From Bacillota bacterium (GTDB lineage: Bacteria; Sysuimicrobiota; Sysuimicrobiia; Sysuimicrobiales; Segetimicrobiaceae), in the NCBI GenBank assembly GCA_021324255.1, contig JAJPJL010000074.1:1-42860 (forward strand): DNA of 42,860 bases, written 5' to 3'. The notes under the pieces are model-generated. The model saw only the letters and a list, made by a program, of their open reading frames with translations. It did no database searches and had not been told where the DNA came from. Positions within the stretch are counted from its first letter, which is position 1; every line of letters begins with the position of its first letter. Positions 38,240-42,860 of the stretch are shown here, in pieces. Position numbers and translations under genes: made by a program.

Positions 38240-39922
38240 ATGGCAAGGATCACCGCGGATATGAAGCGCCGCTCGTCGGCGGTCACGGAGGGTGCCGCCC
38301 GCGCGCCGCACCGGGCCATGTTGCGGGCCACCGGGCTCGGCGACGACGATCTCGCCAAGCCGTTGCTGGGCGTGGCGTCGTCGTGGAACGAGGTCACGCC
38401 GTGCAACCTGCACCTGGACACGCTGGCGCGGTCGGTCAAGGACGGCGTCCGGGCGGCGGGCGGCACGCCGATCGAGTTTACGACGATCGCCGTGAGCGAC
38501 GCGATCGCCATGGGGCACGAGGGGATGAAGGCGTCGCTCGTGAGCCGCGAGGTCATCGCCGACTCCGTGGAGCTGATGGTCATCGCGGAGGCGTTCGACG
38601 GGCTCGTCGCCATCGCGGGTTGCGACAAGAGCCTGCCGGGCATGATGCTCGCGCTCGCGCGCTTGAACGTGCCGGGCGTGTTCCTCTACGGCGGCACGAT
38701 CCTGCCGGGCCGCTTCGATGGGCGCGACGTGACGATCGTGGACGTCTTCGAGGCGGTTGGGGCCCACGCCGAGGGCAAGATGAGCGACGATGAGCTCTAC
38801 CGGCTGGAGTGTACGGCCTGTCCCGGCGCCGGTTCCTGCGGCGGGCTGTATACGGCCAATACCATGGCGTCCTGCGTCGAGGCCCTCGGCATGTCCCTGC
38901 CGGGAAGCGCCTCGATCCCGGCGCTCGACCCGCGGCGCGCCGATGTCTGCCGGCGCACCGGCGAGGCGGCGATGCGCCTGCTGCGCGACGGGATCCGGCC
39001 CCGCGACATCCTGACGCGCCCGGCGTTCGAGAACGCGATCACGACGCTGGTGGCCATGGGCGGATCGACCAACGGCGTGCTGCACCTCCTGGCCATCGCC
39101 CGTGAGGCCGGCGTGGACCTGGCGCTGCAGGACTTCGATCGCATCAGCCGCGCGACGCCGCGGATCGCCGACATGCACCCCGGCGGCCGGTACCTGATGG
39201 TGGATCTGGATCGCATCGGCGGCGTGCCGGTGGTGCTGCACGAGCTCCTCGAGGGCGGCTACCTCCACGGCGACGCGCTCACGGTGACGGGCCGCACGAT
39301 GGCCGAGAACCTGCGCGGGGTGCGGCGGCCGGCGGACCAGCCGATCGTGTACCCGGTGCGCCAGCCCATGGAGCCGAGCGGCACGCTCGCCGTGCTCACC
39401 GGCACCCTCGCGCCCGAGGGCGCCGTGCTGAAGACGGCCGGGGTCCGGCGCCAGACGTTTCGCGGTCCCGCGCGCGTGTTCGAGCGGGAGGAAGACGCCT
39501 TCGACGCGATCGTCCGCCGCCGCATCGCCGCCGGCGACGTCATCGTGATCCGCAACGAAGGGCCGCGGGGCGGCCCCGGGATGCGCGAGATGCTCGCGGT
39601 CACGGGCGCGCTGGCCGGCGCCGGGTTCGGCGAGGAGGTCGCGCTGCTCACCGACGGCCGGTTCTCCGGCGGCTCGCACGGCCTCGTGATCGGGCACATC
39701 GCGCCCGAGGCGGCGCACGGCGGGCCCATCGCGGTCGTGCGGGACGGCGACACCGTGAGCATCGACGTCCCGGCGCGTCGCCTCGATCTCGAGGTCGATC
39801 CCGAGGAGGTGCGGGCGCGCCTGCGCGCGTGGACGGCGCCCGAGCCCCGGTACCGCACGGGCGCGCTGGCAAAATACGCGAAGCTCGTGTCGTCCGCGGC
39901 GCAGGGCGCGGTGTGCGGGTAG
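38240..39922 (+). CDS. ilvD: Dihydroxy-acid dehydratase
   Basis: This 560-residue enzyme makes 2-oxo acids from 2,3-dihydroxy acids in valine and isoleucine synthesis. It contains [32 protein letters not shown] and [20 protein letters not shown], with C55, C128 and C200 as the likely iron-sulfur ligands. At the end are [21 protein letters not shown] and a C-terminal barrel. The length is normal for IlvD. Related sugar-acid dehydratases (Edd type) are longer and differ at these motifs. The ATG at 38240 follows GAGGAGG by 11 bases; the long open frame upstream is a shadow of the ATP-grasp-like gene. No other ilv gene is in the window. Confidence 0.95.
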   Translation: MARITADMKRRSSAVTEGAARAPHRAMLRATGLGDDDLAKPLLGVASSWNEVTPCNLHLDTLARSVKDGVRAAGGTPIEFTTIAVSDAIAMGHEGMKASLVSREVIADSVELMVIAEAFDGLVAIAGCDKSLPGMMLALARLNVPGVFLYGGTILPGRFDGRDVTIVDVFEAVGAHAEGKMSDDELYRLECTACPGAGSCGGLYTANTMASCVEALGMSLPGSASIPALDPRRADVCRRTGEAAMRLLRDGIRPRDILTRPAFENAITTLVAMGGSTNGVLHLLAIAREAGVDLALQDFDRISRATPRIADMHPGGRYLMVDLDRIGGVPVVLHELLEGGYLHGDALTVTGRTMAENLRGVRRPADQPIVYPVRQPMEPSGTLAVLTGTLAPEGAVLKTAGVRRQTFRGPARVFEREEDAFDAIVRRRIAAGDVIVIRNEGPRGGPGMREMLAVTGALAGAGFGEEVALLTDGRFSGGSHGLVIGHIAPEAAHGGPIAVVRDGDTVSIDVPARRLDLEVDPEEVRARLRAWTAPEPRYRTGALAKYAKLVSSAAQGAVCG

Positions 39923-39956
39923 CGGCGGGGGGCGGCCGGCGCCGCCCGGCGGACCG

Positions 39957-40349
39957 CTAGCGCGCGAGGCGGCGCTTGCGGTACGAGTCCTTGCGGTAGA
40001 TCTTGCCCTCCCGGAACTCGAACAGGTCGCAGCCCCGCGCCTCGATGCGGCTGCCGTCGGGCCGGGTCGCGATCATCGTCCACTCCGACACGCCCCGGTC
40101 GCCGCAGACGGTGTGGCGCGCGTTGGTGTACCGGATGTCCGACAGCATCTCGAAGATCTCCTCGATCGCTTCCCGCACCATGGCGGCCCCTTCGTACCGG
40201 CGGCCCCAGGGATCGGGGCCGCCCGAGGTCTCGAAGATGCAGTCCTGGGTCATCGTGCTCATGATCGTTTCGATATCGTGCCGGCTCCAGGCCGCCAGGT
40301 GGGCGACCAGCAGATCGTGATGGTGGGAGGTCCCTGCCGGCGGGACCAT
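39957..40349 (-). CDS. SnoaL/NTF2-like small protein
   Basis: This 130-residue protein has the NTF2-like cone fold pattern of SnoaL proteins: LLVAHLAAWSRHDIETIMSTMTQDCIFET, then YEGAAMVREAIEEIFEMLSDIRYTNARHTVCGDRGVSEWTM and GCDLFEFREGKIYRKDSY. Members are small cyclases, isomerases, dehydratases or ligand-binding proteins in the cytoplasm. AAGGGGG nine bases before the ATG supports the start. It converges on ilvD and is divergent from pyrB. No specific role can be given. Confidence 0.82.
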   Translation of the reverse strand: MVPPAGTSHHHDLLVAHLAAWSRHDIETIMSTMTQDCIFETSGGPDPWGRRYEGAAMVREAIEEIFEMLSDIRYTNARHTVCGDRGVSEWTMIATRPDGSRIEARGCDLFEFREGKIYRKDSYRKRRLAR

Positions 40350-40461
40350 ACGTCAAGCCCCCTTCGACCGTGATGTGCCACACCAATTCTCCCTCGCCCG
40401 CGCGGGTCCCTGGGCGGCGCGGGAGGGCCGGCCGGGGCCCGGCACGAAGCCTCGAGACGAC

Positions 40462-41463
40462 ATGGTCGCGCCCGCCACGCTCCTCTGGGCCGGTTGGCCG
40501 CACGTCCTGCGCGCGCAGCAGTTCGATCCCCAGTCCCTGGACCGGGTGTTCCAGGAGGCACGGCTCGCCGAGGAGATCATCAACGCCGGCGGCAGCAACC
40601 TGCTCAAGGGCAAGATCGTGCTGACGCTGTTCTATGAGCCCAGCACGCGCACGCGGCTGTCGTTCGAGTTCGCCACGTACCACCTCGGCGGGCGCGTGCT
40701 CTCGTCCGAGGCGGCCCGCGAGTTTTCGTCCGCGGCCAAGGGCGAGTCGATCGAGGACACGATCCGCGTCGTCTGCCGGTACCGTCCCGCCGCGATCGTC
40801 ATCCGCCACTACCAGGAGGGCGCCGCGGAGCGCGCCGCGTCCGTGGCCGCCGACCCTCGCACGCGCGGGCCGATCCCCGTGTTCAACGCGGGGGACGGGC
40901 CTGGGCAGCATCCGACGCAGGCGCTGCTCGACGCCTACACGGTGTGGCGGCATCGCGGGACCCTGGAGGGCGCCACCGTCGCCGTGGCGGGGGACCTCTT
41001 GTACGGCCGAACGGCGCGGTCGCTCTGCTACCTGCTCGCGAAGTACCCGGGCGTCTCGGTGCGGATGGTGGCGCCGCACGAGGTGCAGATGAAGGAGGAC
41101 CTGCTCGCGTACCTGCGCCGGCACCGGGTGCCGGTGACCCAGACCGGCGATCTCGCGGCGGCGGTCCGCGGCGCGGACGTGCTCTACGTCACCCGTATCC
41201 AAAAGGAACGCTTCGGCGCCGATCAGGAGACGTACGAGCGGGTGCGCGACGCGTTCAGCGTGACGCCGCAGATCCTGGCCGGCCTGCCGTCGCACGCCAT
41301 CGTCATGCACCCGCTGCCCCGGGTCGAGGGTCCGCGGTCGGAGCTTCCCACCGCCGTCGACGCGGATCCGCGCGTCGTGATCTTCGATCAAACCGAAGCG
41401 GGCATGTACATCCGCATGGCGCTCCTCCGGTTGACCTGCGCGACCGACCGGCACCGGCACTGA
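40462..41463 (+). CDS. pyrB: Aspartate carbamoyltransferase catalytic subunit
   Basis: This 333-residue enzyme joins carbamoyl phosphate and aspartate in pyrimidine synthesis. The carbamoyl-phosphate loop is FYEPSTRTRLSFEFATYHLGGRVL (STRTR at residues 61-65); FNAGDGPGQHPTQALLDAYTV and DLLYGRTARSL follow; MHPLPRVEGP near the end marks ATCase rather than ornithine carbamoyltransferase, which has HCLP. The start is uncertain: a GTG at 40375 is in frame, but the ATG at 40462 gives a more usual N-terminus; no Shine-Dalgarno is clear. No pyrI or pyrC is adjacent, and I see no pyrimidine attenuator. Confidence 0.92.
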   Translation: MVAPATLLWAGWPHVLRAQQFDPQSLDRVFQEARLAEEIINAGGSNLLKGKIVLTLFYEPSTRTRLSFEFATYHLGGRVLSSEAAREFSSAAKGESIEDTIRVVCRYRPAAIVIRHYQEGAAERAASVAADPRTRGPIPVFNAGDGPGQHPTQALLDAYTVWRHRGTLEGATVAVAGDLLYGRTARSLCYLLAKYPGVSVRMVAPHEVQMKEDLLAYLRRHRVPVTQTGDLAAAVRGADVLYVTRIQKERFGADQETYERVRDAFSVTPQILAGLPSHAIVMHPLPRVEGPRSELPTAVDADPRVVIFDQTEAGMYIRMALLRLTCATDRHRH

Positions 41464-41574
41464 ACCGGCCGGTCGGCGGGTCTCCGCACGATGCGTCTGC
41501 GCTGCCGCCGTAGGGCGCGCTGAGGTGCACCGCTCATCGCTACCCTGCGCTGGACCGACTGGAGCGGCGACCCC

Positions 41575-42333
41575 ATGGTGCTCGGCGCGCTCGCCGCCGG
41601 CGCGCTGTGCTACGTGTGGATCGCCGCGCGGTTCCCGCCGCGCGGCCGGCAGGCGTGGTACTTTGCCGGCGGCTACGCCGTGCTCGTGCTGGCGTTGCTC
41701 TCCCCGCTCGACCGGGGCGCGGCGTACCTGTTTACGCTCCACATGCTGCAGCACATGCTCCTGCTGCTCGCCGCGCCGCCGCTGCTCGCCCTGTCGGTGC
41801 CGCCGACGCTGCTCGGCTGGGTCTTCCAGCGGCCGGCGCTCCGGCGGATCCTGCGGGCCCTCTGGCGGCCGGTGCCGGCGCTCGTCCTCTACAACGGGAC
41901 GCTGCTGGCCTGGCACCTGCCGGCCGCGTACGACGCCACGCTGCGGTCGCCGTGGGTGCACGCCATCGAGCACGCTTCGTTTGTCGTCGCCGGCCTCATC
42001 TTCTGGGGCGTCATCGTGGCGCCCGCGCCCGCGCTCGTCCGCGCCTCCTACGGCGTGCGCCTGGCGCTGCTGCTCGCGTCCGACGTCGTGAACTTCATCT
42101 TGGGGTTCGCGCTGGCGTTCGCCGGGCACCCCTTCTACGCGGGCTACGTGACCGCCGGGCGTCTGTGGGGGCTCACGCCCCTCGAGGACCTCAAGCTCGG
42201 CGGCGCCTTGATGTGGGTCATGGGGCAGATGATGTATGCCGTGCCGACGCTGATCCTCATCAACGTCATCCTGTGGCGGGACAAGGGGCCGGCCGACCCC
42301 CGCCGGGGAGGCGCCGTGCCCCGCGGCGAATAG
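41575..42333 (+). CDS. ctaG: CtaG-like cytochrome c oxidase assembly protein (caa3 type)
   Basis: This roughly 252-residue inner-membrane protein has about seven helices and matches the caa3-CtaG family, which helps assemble the copper centre of caa3-type oxidase. Hallmarks are LFTLHMLQHMLLLLAAPPLLALSVPPTLLG, LLAWHLPAAYDATLRSPWVHAIEHASFV, and LEDLKLGGALMWVMGQMMY. Conserved histidines lie in these segments. The ATG at 41575 may be too late: the in-frame codons just upstream read LRWTDWSGDP, like the W-x-x-DP start of the family, but offer no ATG, GTG or TTG before a stop at 41521. No oxidase genes are in the window. Confidence 0.85.
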   Translation: MVLGALAAGALCYVWIAARFPPRGRQAWYFAGGYAVLVLALLSPLDRGAAYLFTLHMLQHMLLLLAAPPLLALSVPPTLLGWVFQRPALRRILRALWRPVPALVLYNGTLLAWHLPAAYDATLRSPWVHAIEHASFVVAGLIFWGVIVAPAPALVRASYGVRLALLLASDVVNFILGFALAFAGHPFYAGYVTAGRLWGLTPLEDLKLGGALMWVMGQMMYAVPTLILINVILWRDKGPADPRRGGAVPRGE

Positions 42334-42402
42334 CACCCGCGTGGGCGCGCCCAGCCGCACACCGCGGACCGCCCAATGCCACGGACTCGGAGGGACCGCT
42401 CG

Positions 42403-42860
42403 ATGCATCTGTCTATGGCCGCCCGCGCGATCACGCCCTCGATGACGATCGGGATGGACGACCGCGCGCGGCGGCTGCGCCGGCAGGGGGTGGACGTGCT
42501 CAGCTTCGCGGCGGGGGAGCCGGACTTCGACACGCCGGACGCGATCAAGGACGCCGCCATCGCGGCGATCCGCGAGGGATTCACGAAGTACACCGGCCCG
42601 GCGGGCATCCCGGAGTTGCGCGCGGCGGTCGCGGCGCGCCTGCGCGAGACGTACGGCGCCGTGTACGACCCCGAGGAGGTCGTGATCACGGCCGGGGGCA
42701 AGCCGGCGCTCTACTTCACGCTGCGCGCGATCTGCGATCCGGGCGACGAGGTGCTGGTGCCGATCCCCGCGTGGGTCTCCTACACCGAGCAGGTGCGGCT
42801 CGCGGGGGCCACGCCGGTGCCGGTGCCCACCAACGCCGGGGACGATTGGCAGCCGCGGCC
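42403..42860 (+). CDS. Aspartate-type aminotransferase (class I/II), C-terminus cut by window edge
   Basis: The first 152 residues of a PLP-dependent aminotransferase are visible. They start MHLSMAARAITPSMTIGMDDRARRLRRQG, followed by VLSFAAGEPDFDTPDAIKDAA, FTKYTGPAGIPELRAAVAARL, and EEVVITAGGKPALYFTLRAICDPGDEVLVPIPAWVSYTEQVRLAGA. This fits the type Ib aspartate aminotransferases, which convert aspartate and oxoglutarate to oxaloacetate and glutamate. The lysine that binds PLP lies beyond the window. AGGGACC before the ATG supports the start. Some relatives act on prephenate or other amino donors. Confidence 0.9.
   Translation, partial: MHLSMAARAITPSMTIGMDDRARRLRRQGVDVLSFAAGEPDFDTPDAIKDAAIAAIREGFTKYTGPAGIPELRAAVAARLRETYGAVYDPEEVVITAGGKPALYFTLRAICDPGDEVLVPIPAWVSYTEQVRLAGATPVPVPTNAGDDWQPR

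Noticed and set aside
39259-42408. A 1049-codon open frame on the minus strand
   Set aside because: It runs antisense to ilvD and pyrB and through the SnoaL gene in another frame; its translation is arginine- and proline-rich without motifs. It is a shadow of high third-position GC.
1-42860. CRISPR arrays, insertion sequences, attachment sites and prophage genes
   Set aside because: No regularly spaced repeats, transposase or integrase motifs, or terminal inverted repeats were found on reading either strand.

Overview
The window is a high-GC bacterial segment, without tRNA, rRNA, phage or IS genes, that I cannot assign to a species. An F420-dependent glucose-6-phosphate-dehydrogenase-type oxidoreductase, two further luciferase-like oxidoreductases, Tat-exported peptide-binding proteins, frequent GTG starts and many GntR/FCD and ABC importer genes suggest an uncultured soil or sediment bacterium of an F420-making lineage (Actinobacteriota, Chloroflexota or a neighbouring candidate phylum). 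That placement is inference only.

Layout. (1) 1-8200, minus strand: a tightly packed 12-gene operon. In transcription order it holds a GntR/FCD regulator, an isochorismatase-type amidohydrolase, two polar-amino-acid ABC permeases, a binding protein, the ATPase, an F420-dependent FGD-like oxidoreductase, a second binding protein, three tandem DUF3830 cyclophilin-like proteins and a luciferase-like oxidoreductase cut by the window edge. Most junctions are ATGA or TGATG overlaps. (2) 8674-13500, plus strand, divergent from the first: a fourth DUF3830 gene, a peptide-type ABC importer (binding protein and two permeases, no ATPase) and a second GntR/FCD regulator. (3) 13738-17854: a TcuB-like iron-sulfur membrane protein, a third luciferase-like oxidoreductase behind a palindromic GntR-type operator, a possible tiny gene with its own hairpin, and an MFS transporter. 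(4) 17954-25792: two small proteins, a large receiver-PAS-GAF-HD-GYP sensor, a fumarylacetoacetate-hydrolase-family enzyme, an FAD amine oxidase, a small membrane protein and two convergent STAS proteins. (5) 25973-34564: a second peptide-type importer, again without ATPases, leading into hyuB-hyuA (hydantoinase/oxoprolinase) and a converging glycine-oxidase-like gene. (6) 34590-42860: a 63-residue protein, a ParB-like protein, a serine-hydrolase, an ATP-grasp-like protein, ilvD, a SnoaL-like protein, pyrB, a CtaG-like protein and the start of an aspartate-type aminotransferase.

My reading is that regions 1-3 and 5 form a scavenging island for small nitrogenous compounds (amino-acid derivatives, cyclic amides or hydantoin-like molecules): ABC uptake, amide or ring opening, flavin/F420 redox steps and FAD amine oxidation, under at least two GntR/FCD repressors. 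The least described part is the DUF3830 array coupled to F420/luciferase-like oxidoreductases. A GGTAT-N8-ATACC inverted repeat occurs both in the divergent region between units 1 and 2 and upstream of the isolated luciferase-like gene at 14967-15980, which suggests one regulon. Substrates cannot be read from the sequence. Regions 4 and 6 are mostly ordinary signalling and core metabolism, with several oddities listed as findings.
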